DNA of 64,000 nucleotides from Ficedula albicollis (lineage: Eukaryota; Chordata; Aves; Passeriformes; Muscicapidae): assembly GCF_000247815.1 (NCBI RefSeq), contig NC_021686.1:12402562-12466561 (forward strand), given 5' to 3'. This document shows, piece after piece, positions 27,637 to 39,720 of the stretch (positions within the stretch are counted from its first letter, which is position 1; each line of letters starts with the position of its first letter). Under the pieces are notes generated by a model that was given only the letters and a program-made list of their open reading frames with translations, was not told the origin of the DNA and did not search any database. The translations under genes and the position numbers were made by a program.

Positions 27637-30347
27637 GTAAGTGTTCAATTTCTGACTTTTTATCTTCCCCCTGGTTGTTTTATAGAGCAGTGATATGCAA
27701 AGTTCAGTTCATTTAAACAGTGGATCAGTTCCAAATATTCAGAAATGAACAGCAAATAAACATTGCAGAAATTGTGTTGCTGCTGCCAGTCTTGGCACTT
27801 CCTGTCTCCATACTCACCTGGAAAAAGTGTTGGGTGAGATCTAGTGGTCTGCCTTCCCTTCCTTTTTTTGGCAATTCCTTTTCTCCTTAGCAGTTCTAGA
27901 TCAGAAGCAAGCATTGAATTTCATCCTGAATTAACTCCTTTCTTTAGGGGCCTTTGATTCAGTCTCAAGTGTTCAAAGGACAGACAGATGAGATACAAGA
28001 GAATTACCACAAACTATATTTTTATAATATCTGTTAATTTGCTGCTGGGTTCATCTATTTTATTGGCACTTCCCTCAAGGACCAGAAATAATAAAAGGAC
28101 ACAAAACCAGGTAGCAGGGAGGTTTATGTGCAGTTTCATGACTTGAATATTATGTTTTTATATCTAGAAATAAATGAGGTGTCAGTGTTAAGCCGTTTCA
28201 TGAACTGATGTTTGTGCTAATGGATGAACTGTGGGATTCCTGCAACTTTTTCTAGTCACAAGGAAAACCTGAGCAGTATCCAAGATGCAGGGACTCATTC
28301 TGTAGATGTGATTAATTTTATTACTAATATAAAAACAGGCCTGCAGCATTGGCTAGGAAGGAGGTGCTAAACAGACATCTGTTCTAAAATCCAAATCATA
28401 AACTAGAATGCCAACACAGGTCTTTTTAGACTTGTGCTGAACTGTAGTAGGGCACTGAAGGGCAGGATGAGGTGCCCCTACTGTGCTATTAATGGGTTGC
28501 CATACGTCTGTTAGGGTGGTTTTTTTTTAATTTGTGCCTCTTGCTGTTTCAACATCAGATTTTCCATCAGGAGAGCGTTAATTGATTTTGGTTCTGGGGT
28601 GGTCTCATATTGTGGGCAAACATTTTTGTATGCCCAGCTGCTTTCTGTGGTGACACAGGCCACAACTGATACTTCCAAAGAAAACTGAATTAATCCTATT
28701 TACCATCTGATCTCATTATGTGCTGCCTTGTCACAGTTTCAAATTCTATACAATCAATTTTGCCTTGTGCTTACTGGATGCATCAGAGGAAAAATTTGCT
28801 GTTATGTTTTAAATATTCTGATATTCTGGGTTGGGTTTTTTTTTTTAACATTTCAAAGTTTTTCTTTTGGGCTCATTAAGCCTGGTTTTTGAGTTGTTTG
28901 CTTTCAAAAATTTATGGTATTAAGCAGGCTAGCAAAGGGCTGGAGAAGCTGGAACTTCCAGTGTTAAAGCATTAATTGGTGTTGTGCATCATCCGTCAGG
29001 AGAGGATAAAGCAACAGCCAGTGTTCAGTGCCTGTTCCCAAGGGTTTCTCAGTGGAAAACTGCTGGTCTTGTGATCTTCCAGTAACTCTTAGATCAACCT
29101 CCCATGAACAGTCTGTTTTCTGTGGTGCTTTAAACCGTGGATTGCAGATTGTGAGCTGTGGGCTTAATTCAGCAGCTTGAATTTATTCAGTAAATACAGA
29201 AGAATTGATTAATAAAGAGGAAAAGAGATTTTTTTTTTTCCCCATCTTTTCCCCTTTTGAGGGAAAATCTAACAGTATGGCTCCTTCTTTCACTGGTGGT
29301 AGGTGGTTTTTCTGCACGCCCCATCAAAAGCTCTCTGGTAGGGAAAGTTGTTGTCACTTTGTGTCTTCTGCAGTGTTGGTGGTGATGAGGTCTGTCCCCT
29401 TTGCATGGGGCTGTTCCCTTGCTGCCTGCCACAGGCTCCTGTGGATGTGCCACCACTCTCATCCCTGCCATCCAGCAAAAAACTCTTTAGCTGGTTTTTT
29501 TTTTTCCTCACTCTCCAGATCAGTGTCTCACCTGGATTGCCTGATTTTCAGACTCCTTGAAATATGACACTTCAGCAGAATTATTTGCCTGGTTTGGATT
29601 GCTGGCCTCTCTCCTTCCTTTTCATCCCTTTCACCCGTGAGCCTCCAGTCTCATTTGATGTTGAGCTGGGAATGCTGAAGGGCTTGTCCTGCTCTGGGTG
29701 CTGACAGGTGTGGATATTGCCTTTCATCAGCTCTTCTGATGAAAAAACACTCCTTTGGCTCTGAGTGAAATGGAGCAAACACCTGTCAGGTGCTCTCATG
29801 CAGGCTGATGAATCCTTTGGGCTGCTTCTGGGACAAACCTCTGTGCAGGTGACATCTCTGCTGCCACCCTGAAGAGCTCTGATGGCTCTGCCACCCTCCC
29901 TGGGGCACTGGAAATGAAGAGCTGGGCTCTGGCTCCAGCTCTGGCTGATGACACCTCACTGAGGAGAGCCAAGGACTTCTTCCTGTCAGTGGGGGCATCT
30001 CTGTGCCCTGGTAAATGAGTCATTCTTTACATAGCAATATTTAAAAGTACAATTCTTGTGGGATAAGTCTAATGGGATTGTGGCCTCAATACAACAATAT
30101 CTGCACATGCAGAGCCCTCTCCTCCAAGGAAAAGCTCAGGGAATTGTGTCCCCAGGGACAATGGCAGATAAAGGGTGGTGTGTGTGATTGGAAACCCTGT
30201 GCCAGGCCAGAGCACAAGGTCCTGCTGGAGGAAAATGGGGTGCCAGTGTTATGGAATGGCTGTTCTGGCTGCTCCAGTGCAGGGATTCTTTGCTTGTCAA
30301 CTCAAAGTGAGCGTGCTGCTGAAGGAGCAACAAAAAAGGAAATTTAA

Positions 30348-30488
30348 ATGTCTTCAGTTAATTGCAGTTGACAAGACAAAGGCAGTTTGACTTTCCAGTA
30401 TTAATTAGTAAACCCATACTAATTAGCTTGTATAAGCACAATTCATGCCTCTTTCCCTAAATGCAATTAATATTGCAACTGAAGACAT
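30348..30488. repeat. Imperfect 141-bp palindrome rich in TAATTA
   Basis: The outer arms atgtcttcagtt (30348-30359) and aactgaagacat (30477-30488) are perfect complements. Inside, aattgca (30360-30366) pairs with tgcaatt (30462-30468) after an 8-base insertion. The inner arms taattagta (30402-30410) and tactaatta (30417-30425) pair across a 6-base loop. The intervening arm segments are 35 and 36 bases long with partial complementarity. It could be a decayed palindromic transposon, an ancient conserved hairpin family, or a structured regulatory element. Confidence 0.7.
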
Positions 30489-32619
30489 CTCTGGGCTGTG
30501 CCTCTGTATCATTAACATACTTTGCCCTAATTAGACACGGCCAGTAGTGGCTGGAGAAATGAGTTTGTGATTACAACCATAAAAAACCCTCTAATATCTT
30601 ATATCCTTCAGGGAACTTGAACCTAGAGTTTATTTTTTGATTTAAGAAAAATCACCCTTATCATTGTGCTGTGTAATTAACAATGAAACTTTGATTTTCC
30701 TCTCCCTCTAACCCTTCACTTATTTATTTTTCTTTCTTCACAGTTTAAGCATGTTCATACTGTAAGGGAACAGTGTCTGCCCATAAGACACAAAAGAGTC
30801 ACCACATTTAATAGGGCTCAGGTCACTGAGCTGCCCCACAGATCAATGGGGTTTTTCTGTCTTTTATTTGCTGAATGTTTGTTGTTTCCAATTTTTTTGT
30901 ATGAATGTGTGCTTTTCTGGCAATTTGATCAGCACTGAAGTTTTCTTTATTGAGGCTGGTGCTGCAGTGTCTTTATTTCCAGGATGTGCAAGGAGGTTGC
31001 TCAGAGTTCACACAACTCCCTGATCTGTGGTCCCAGGATCTTATTTCTTATGGTGTGTTAGTTTAGTGTTCTACTGGCCTAAAGCTGAGAGAGAGCTTCA
31101 CTCACACCAAAATATTATTTGTGGAAAATGCCTTCTTGTTTGTTACATTATTTTTCTTTCCCTCCCTGAGGGAGGGAAACAGAAGACGTGTTTGTTTTTG
31201 TAATTTTCGTTTGCCTTTTTCATATCCCTTTATAGGCATGAGGAGATTGTTTGGCTCAAGCTTACCATCCAAGCAACAGCTCTGATCTCTGATCTTATGC
31301 TTTCTGCCAGTCTGGTTCTGTAGCAGGGGGCATTCATGTCAAGATTTTTTGTTCTCCATCATTAATCCCTGAGGGAAGTCAGCTTGGTATTAAAAAAGCA
31401 TCACCTGTATTTTCATTACCCTGAGGTGCTGTGGGTATCTTTTGGCTTTCATCTTCAAAAGACAACTTGGCCCATGTGGGCTCTGAAATCTATAGACTGC
31501 TCTTTGGAACAAATTAAATTTCACCCTCCAGCAGATTAAAAAGGATGGATATAAGAATCTGAAGAATTGCTTAGCAGGGTGGGAGGTAAAGAAGATTTAA
31601 AGTCCAAGAATGCAGCCATCACCAAATGAATGGCATAAATTGACTGTCCTTACAGAGGGAATAAAGGCACCTTAAAATTAATATAATCAATGCCCTTGCC
31701 TCGAGGAAAAGTGTTGGTTAACCCTTTGCAGAGAAGAAAACCCTTTTCTCTTTATTTAAGAGCAGCAGGTCAGCAATAGTTAAAGAGCCAATCATGTGCT
31801 CAGTCTGATGAAATCATAATGTTTAGGATTAACTTAAATGTCAGTGACTGCCTACACTGATGGTTATCAGGAGTAGAAATGGAGAAAGAACAGAGAGGAC
31901 ATGAAGGAAATAAATTCAGAACACTAAGCTTGATGTAGGTGGGAACTAGCTCTTAACTGGAAGGCAACATGGAAAAGTTATTACTAAATAATTTTAATTT
32001 ATAGGTAACAGCAATGATAGTAGGAAAAAATATGAACTTCAGTATAGAAAGATCTGCCCTGGATAACTGGCCAATAGAGCTCATTTAATTCTTGTTTAAG
32101 AGTTACTGAACAGAAAGCAAGAAATACAACAGACTGAGAACAAGAACAAAAGTGGTGTTCATTAGTGGAAATGTAAATTCTCTGTAGTATCTGTAATAGG
32201 AAGGCAATTAAATGTGGGATTAGAGGGCTGAACCACAGTAGTTATAAATATAAATTAAGCTTTGCTGGAACACCGTTAGAACCAACAGGTTGGGAGGGGC
32301 AGGAGACAACTGGCTGGTGCAGGAAGTCTCCATCTATCAAAAGTGTATTACATAATCTCTGAATTGATTTAGCAGGTGACAGCAAATCTCCTTCCCATGT
32401 GACAGATTTTATCCTGACACTTTATGTGAGGCCAGCAAAGCCAAGACAGATGAGCAGTGTGGCACTCAACTGAGCAGCAGGGTGAATAGTTTTAGTAAGG
32501 CAATCTTAGAGAAATATCCACTTCTCAAATCAGATTGAAAAGCATGAACCTGGTTATAAAGAGACAGCAAAAGAAGCTAATCCAGAATGAAATGATATAG
32601 TAACAGAAGACTGGAAGAA

Positions 32620-33180
32620 GACTTTTAGATCATAAAGTCCAGTCCTTCAGTAACTGAGGCAAATGCAGCATATATCTCAGTTCATAAATTTATCAAGCTT
32701 GTCTTGAAACTGCTTTGGTTGTTTGTACCATTACTGTCATGGAGAGACTGCTGTGATAGCTGAAATCTTCCCAGTTCCAACTGAAAATATATGTGCAGTT
32801 AATATCCATTTTTTTCTTGTGCTAATATTCTCCTTAAACCACAGTGACTGTTCTTCCTCCCTCATATTTATGCTTTGACATATTTATAGAGAACAATTGT
32901 TCTCTCCCAGCCTTTCATTTGTCTAGGTTAAACAAATCAAGCTCTTGCAGCCTTCTCTTACAACAGGCTCTTCAGTTTCCTCATGAATCTTGCAGCTTTC
33001 TTTAAATCTCTTCTTCTTTCTGTCTCTCCTTTGAAGATGCGAGTGGTCACATCATTCCAGGTGATGTTCCAGCAAAAACTGTCTTCCTCAGGATCATGGA
33101 GTACAGGCAGGAATCTGTTCCTCTTCTGTGATGGAAGAGCTGAGCTGCATCCAGGTCATCACCCATCTCCAGTGCCACAC
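32620..33180 (-). mobile_element. Old CR1-like LINE fragment, minus strand
   Basis: Words such as aagtccagtcc, the segment from cagcctttcatttg to ctaggttaaacaaatcaagc, and tcttgcagccttctcttaca resemble the reverse complement of the CR1 ORF2 3' region and 3' UTR. There the consensus has a pyrimidine-rich stretch, then aggctaaacaa, then a caagctct word. Divergence is high and the limits are approximate. No intact frame remains. Confidence 0.6.
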
Positions 33181-36100
33181 AGTGCTGATGTTCATCCTGG
33201 ATCAGTTCCTCTGCCTCACTCTGTCCTCCTCTCGAGTTTCTGGCTGAGGAAGGCTCAATTTGTAGGAGAGATTCCAGCTGTTTTGGGGACTTGCACTCTG
33301 ACATTTCAATTCTGTGCTGTTCCTTCAGTTTTCACGTAGCTTCCTCTTTCTGATCAGTTTATGCTCCTCGGTGGTAAAGCCTCTGTGCTATCAGTAATTG
33401 TGTTTGTGCATTTGTATTTTTAGACCTAAGGCCTTCATTGAATTTTGTTTGCTGTGAATGTATCTGAAACATCTTTTTCCTTTATCAGGTACTTTTAGTT
33501 TTACTTCAGCAGAGCCATTTGTTGCTTGTTTACTTCACAGTGTTTATATCATTCTTCACTTTATCGTGTGATCCTGTAAATTCTGAATTATGAGTTGTTA
33601 GAAGAGGGGGATGATTTTGCAGGAATCATTGATACCCTATTTTAACTGTGGAGTTTTGGTTCTGAAGGTGAAGTGAAGCCTAGAATAGAGGGATGAGAAT
33701 ACACTTGTCCTTTCCCTTTCCCTGGCTGAGAGCTCTCCGTTCCTGTTGTAAACAACTACATTAAAACTGGTCCCTGCTTTTCCCCACGGGGTAGGAATAT
33801 AGTGAGCTCTGAGGTACACAGACAAGGTTATTTTTTTTTCTCCCTCTCTTAGCCTGGGGAATGATGAACAGCCTCAGTTGGTGTGTTGCACCTGCTGCGT
33901 GTTCCCTCTTGGAAAATTCATGTTCAAACACAAAACCGTGGCACCATCAGAAGCATATGCTGCACATGGCTGTGGCCAGGGCAGGGAGTGTGGAGGAAGC
34001 CTAGGCATGACAGGCTGCCTGTAGGCTGGAGAGGTGATCAGCACCTTACCGTCTCAGTGCTGTTTTAATTAGGTGAGGAGGAGAGACTTAGTGAGTCAAT
34101 TCTCGTGGTTTATCTCTGTTTTAAAAACCTAGCCGGGCACGTGGGATCAAATAGCACATTCCCTTCAAATTAAAAAGAAATAAACGGTCTGTTTAAAAGT
34201 CCCATTACACAAATGAACCTGCTGTTGGATCCATTAACATGGAAGTTTTATGGGACATGGCAGCACCGTTTGGTTTCAGCAGGACTGTTTTCATTTGCTC
34301 TTCCAAGGCGATAAGAGCTAACGTGGGGTGAGCACTGTCAGGAGGAAGAAATGTGGCTGCCTGGAGTGGAGAGCGGCCTTCCTGCTGCTCTTGCCTGTGG
34401 GACAGGTGCTGCCAGACTGGGAGGAAATGGTCTGAGCCAGACCTGAAGAGCAATTCCAGCTCAGATGGCACATTGCCCTAATTCCCAGCCCATCATATGG
34501 GGTGGACTCCATGCCATGGGTGTGCCCCTAAAGCCTGAGCTGTACTGACAGGCATGATGATAACAGGAACAAGGACTGGAGAGGGGAAGTGGGGAAGGTT
34601 TTTTCTCTTTTCTTCTCTGTTGAAAAGTGAATAGTTTTCTTGTTCAGAAGGGGCTGCAGCTGGAGTGGTCCATGTCAGTGTCACTGTTGTCACTAAAATC
34701 TGAGTTATACGGAGTTACTTGGTTAACTGAGAACAGGATACGGATATTATCAGAGGCTTTATTATGGTAGGCACAGCCTGGAGACACAAAAGGCCTATTT
34801 AGTAGACATGCAAGAATTGTGCTTTTCTAGGCTTCATTCATCTCCACAGAACCTGTAAGAAATTTATGGTCTACCTCAGACTCACCTGGTTCGAATTAGC
34901 TGAGCTAAAATTTCCTGGAGAATGCAAGGGCTCTACATTATGTTCAGCACTTTGAGAAAACCAGGTGAGAGGTCCAGGATATCTCTAGAATTCTGTCATT
35001 TCTGCTCCTTTATTCTGCCTTCCTGAAAGGCAGCCTGCAGAAGCTGTAGATGAAATTCCAGTGCATGTCTAGAGAGGGAAAGGAAGACTTGGGGCTGTTG
35101 AACAATCGTGTTAGGATGGGATAAAGTAATAATTGATTTACAGCTTCCTTGTGGCAAGGATGGAGAGCAGTTTCCTCCTGCTGTCACAGCACTGGAAAGC
35201 TGTGCCTGCATCAGAAGAGGACCATCCTGAGAGCTCTGATGCAAGAGATACAATTCTGTAAGCACAGCTTGTTCTGAACATGCAGGGGGGATGTGAAGCT
35301 CTCCAGCTATGGGATCTGGGGGGGCATGGAGGGCATGTTCAGAGGATGTGCCTGCAGATCAAAGGTTGCTGGATACTTCTCTTCTTGCCTGGGGCTGGCT
35401 TTGTGTATACAGAAAGGGAGGTAAAGGCTTTAAAAAAAGTTTAAGTTTCAAGACTTAGCCCTTACACTGACAGCCTAATCAGCTTGTTACATCATTTGTT
35501 TTCAGACTTTTTGTGTCTCAGTGTCCTTAGAAGAGCTTGTTCCCAGTGCTCCTTGCCTTTGGCTGATGGATGCTGGGGGTAGGTAGTAGCTGTGGCAGGC
35601 TGGGGTCTGTCAGGGCAGCAGAGTCCTCCAGCAGGAGCTGTAAAACCCAATTTATCCACAGAGACAAGGAGATCATAGAGCAGAATTTTTCCTATGACCC
35701 CTTGGTAAATAATGAATGGCAAAGCCCTGCCTCTTCGGAATCGCTTAATTGAGGCTGACAACTCTTTGTTGTATTACAGGATCTGGCTTGTCAGGAGAAT
35801 TTTAACTTATTTATGAATATTTCATTAACCTCTAAAGACTAGCTGTATAAAATGGAGCTCCTGCCAGGCCCTGTCCTGTTGATGCTGTGTTCAGTGCTAA
35901 TGTCATCGCTGCACATCCAGTACACCTTTCCTCTGAGCTGGGCCTCAGAGTTTATTGCTGGTGGCAGCAAGAACATGCTCACCAAAGGTTAAAATGCCAG
36001 GTTTGTGCTTTGGCACCAGAGTTGAACATATGGTATTTGAGAGGGAATTGCTGTTTGCCTTTCACTCTGTGACTGCTGCTAGCAACTGAAGGGCCCTGCA

Positions 36101-39100
36101 GGGATCGTCCCAAGAGGCTGAAATGGGCAGAGAAGTCTTGGCAGGGCCCTGTGACCTTTGGATTTTGGCACCAGGAGAGAGATTTCTCACTTTTTATACA
36201 TTAAAAGCCCGCTGCTTTTTGTCACAGGCTAATCTCAGGATGGGTCATTTAGCTAGAAAATACTCAACCTGCTGTACTTAACCTGTTCATTGGGCAGGGT
36301 TTGGGGAGCAAGGCTCCTTCAAGGCTGTGCAGCTTCCTTTAAAAGCAGCTGGGAGGCCCTGTCAGAGAGCTGCTGCTTTCCCATAGCTGGGCTCCTTGCC
36401 CCATCCTCTCATTTCCCAGCTCTGGGAGTTCAGAAAGCAGCTTCAGCAGGAAGCTCTGCTGGCCCTGCCAAAATGTGCCAGCAAACAGTGCTCCCAGCTG
36501 TGGTGAACTGCAAAATTGGTCTGGAGCTGCAGCAGGAGCAAGAGAGCTGTTCCTAAAAGCACAGGCTGTGTGTTATTCCATGTGAGCAAGAGAAAGAAGA
36601 TTAAGTTCAAGCACACAGTGAAGGCTCCTTTGCTCTCTTTACAGTATTAAGCAGGATTGATTCTACTGAATTTATGTTAGAAAACAAAGAAACAAAAATG
36701 GATGTTAGATTCCTCTTTCCCCTTTGATCTTCCTAGGTGCTTGGTAACTGCATAGATTCTTCTCTGACTCTTTATTATGTGATGATTTTTCAATGAGAAA
36801 ACTGATGCAGGGAGTGAGAGGTGGGATTACAAACTCCTGTTTGATGAGAATTGTTGACTGAATGCTCCGGAAACTCCTCGAGGCTATATTTTCAGGAAAG
36901 CAAACTGAATTCAAACTCTGTCTGGAGGAGGTATGACATCTTTGCAGATTTATTTGTTGCTTTGCCTATAAATTACAGCTGCTAGAAGACTTGATTCTAG
37001 CAAAATATGCCTGTTCCTGCATGAAAGAAGTGATCTGTGTGATGCTCTTCTCAAGAGTAGACAACTCTTTTGTGCCAACACCACGGCTACACTGGGCAGG
37101 GATGTGGCACATCCAGTCTGGCACCTTGACAGCTTCCCTAAACAGGCTCTTCTTCTGTGTTTTGCTGTTCTAACCAGGACTAATGGGTAGGAGGTGTCAG
37201 CCAGTTAGGCTAATTACTCCGGAGTTGCCTTCTCTCCGTGGACACCAGCTGTTTTGTTCTCCCTGGCTGGGAGGAGCTTTCGGTAGTAATTAAAGGAAAC
37301 AGTCATCTGCAGCCTGGTGGAGGTGGTGGAGCGAGGCTGATAACAGCACAGGGCTCTGAGCTGAATGAACATGGAAATGAGGTGATCATTCTTCAGAATG
37401 AGCTGTTAGAGCAAAGAGAGGGGTTTTGGACATGGAGCTGTCAAAGTGTTTTGCTGTCAAGCAGTGGCAGTGAGGTCTCATAGCAGTGCCTGCGAGCGTG
37501 GGCAGGGCAGGCTGAGAGGAAGAGATTCCTTGTCTGCTCCTTTCTTGGAGTGAGCATTGAAATGTGTAATTATACTTGAATAAACTCATGGGTTTAAATT
37601 AACATCTTCAGTTCCCTTGCTCAGCATGTCTCTTGTACAAGATGTTTGCTCTTCTTCCCCATGAACTTTCCAGGTTTGTTAATTTTGAGCTCTGAGCCAG
37701 CCTCCATCCATCTGAAGTGTCTAGTAGTGCTTATTTCCAAAGTGACATCCTGCACCCATCCCAGATTACTAAAAAACCACAAATACAGCACCAAGGAATG
37801 TGGGGATGGTTGGCACCTGCTGGTGTTGGGATGTGAGAATACACTTTAGAAGGGCAGGAGGCCAAATCATGGAACAAAGGTGTATTGTAGGTGTTTGGGG
37901 AAGAGTTAGATGAGCTGTGCAGGAGGAGCTTGGGGCTTTTGGAGTGTGATGTGATGGTGATTCCTTCTTCACTTGCTTGCAGCTGGGCAGGCAGCTCAGG
38001 CTTGGGCCATTTTGGGGCCCGTGTGGCATTGGCCTTATTTTTCAGAACAAACTGTTTCCCGCCATACCCTGTCCCTTTGTATGGAAAAACCATAGGGTGG
38101 CTGGTTTAAATAGGGTGTCTGTGCATTTGTCCTCTTGTTCCTTTGCAGCAGGGCTGAGTTTGGCTCGCTGAGCCTGCCTGGAGTTTGCCCAAGTTGTGCT
38201 GGTGGCACACAGTGTGGAGGGGAGGTGTTGGAAGGAGAGCTGCAGGCTGCCTGCAGATTGGGAATCAGGGGGGACAGAGGTGAATGCTCGTTAAGGCTCC
38301 CTTGGGGTAGATGAATTAGTTAATGACTATGCTGTGCTTTGAAAATGCAAATGCTGTGTCAGAGCGAAGTCTGATTATAATAATCAATCTTCCTTTGGAG
38401 AGGGTGCTGGGTATGAGAAAGGGGGAGAGTGATGAGACTGGGGCTGAATTTTCAAATCACGGATCTGCATTTCTCTGCTGCTGTTAAAGAACCTGATGTT
38501 GCCTGAGAGGTCAGCAGAGTGAGGAGGGGCAAAAGGTGGCTTGGGGAGGAATCATCCTGGCAAGCACCAGTGGGCCTTGGCAGGCTAATTTTGTAATTTT
38601 GTCCCTTATGATTGCCCTGCCCGGAAAGGGAGAGGTTGTCATCTGCTCCAGTGTGTGAGCTACCCCTGCTAATGGGAAAAGATAGAAACTGCCTCATAAG
38701 CAGAGTCCTCCAGGGATGGGGAGAGGGGAGGCTGGCTGCTGCAGACGTCCAGCCCTGACAGCTCCTTCTCCCTTGGCACTCCATTCGTTTGTAGCAAGCG
38801 TTCCTAGTAATTACACCTCTTAATTTAGGAGAGCGAGTGGGAGAAAGGAATATAAATTTGTGTATTAACTTTGGAGATTGGAAATAGGGCAAGCGAACCT
38901 TCTCTCTGGGAGATTATATTTGGAAATGAAATAGAATGACATTTGGTATAAACTTGAAAAATTGCTCTCTTTTTACTGCAACAGGAGGAGAAAAGCCACA
39001 ATCCAGACTGTATTGGAGAGAAGCAGAAGTCAGCATATGTCCATTTCCCAGTGCGTGTGTATCTACAACAATATATATGCATGAGTACATTTTTAGGAAA

Positions 39101-39639
39101 GTGTTTGCTGGGAGGTTGCTCCTAGCCCTGACTTCTCAGTGATAAAAGCACAGCAAGTTTGTTACAGATGGTGGAACCCCTAGAGACTGGTGACTCTGAT
39201 CCAGCCAGCCTTCATCTTCCAAGAGAAAAAAAAAAACAATATATTTTTTGCTTCAGCCAAGTGGGAGACGGGTAGTTCCAAACCACTTTTTGTTGAATAT
39301 CTGATTTTCTTTGGCTTTATTGCTTTTGTTTCACAATGGCATCGAGGATTAATTTTCTCAAGAAAATATGTACCAACTAATCCTGGGCTGCTTAGCCTGT
39401 TTCTAAATGGCAGGCAATGTTTTCTTTTACAAGTACTGTCCTACTTTTTGAAGAAGAGTAAAGTTCAGTAGGAAATGTGGTGAGGTTTAGTTGTCCCTCT
39501 ATGTGCTTTGAGGGAGCAGCCCTTTGGAATACCAGTGGGATGGGCATATGGAAGAGGTGGTGGTGCTTTTGCTGAGCAGAATCATCTCTGAAGTGCTCAG
39601 CATGGACACCCAAATTAAACTCACTGGTGTTTCATGTAT

Positions 39640-39720
39640 GTGGGATTTTTGATGCCAGACTTACAAGTTTGTAGACAACACCAAGCTTTCTGTGCTGCCT
39701 TGTGGGAAGAGGCAGAGAAG
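39640..39720 (+). mobile_element. Weak CR1 reverse-transcriptase-like trace
   Basis: The stretch acaagtttgtagacaacacc followed by aagctt can be read as F-V-D-N-T-K-L, close to the F-A-D-D-T-K-L catalytic box of CR1 reverse transcriptases. I could not follow the similarity far on either side. Treat it as a hint only. Confidence 0.3.
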
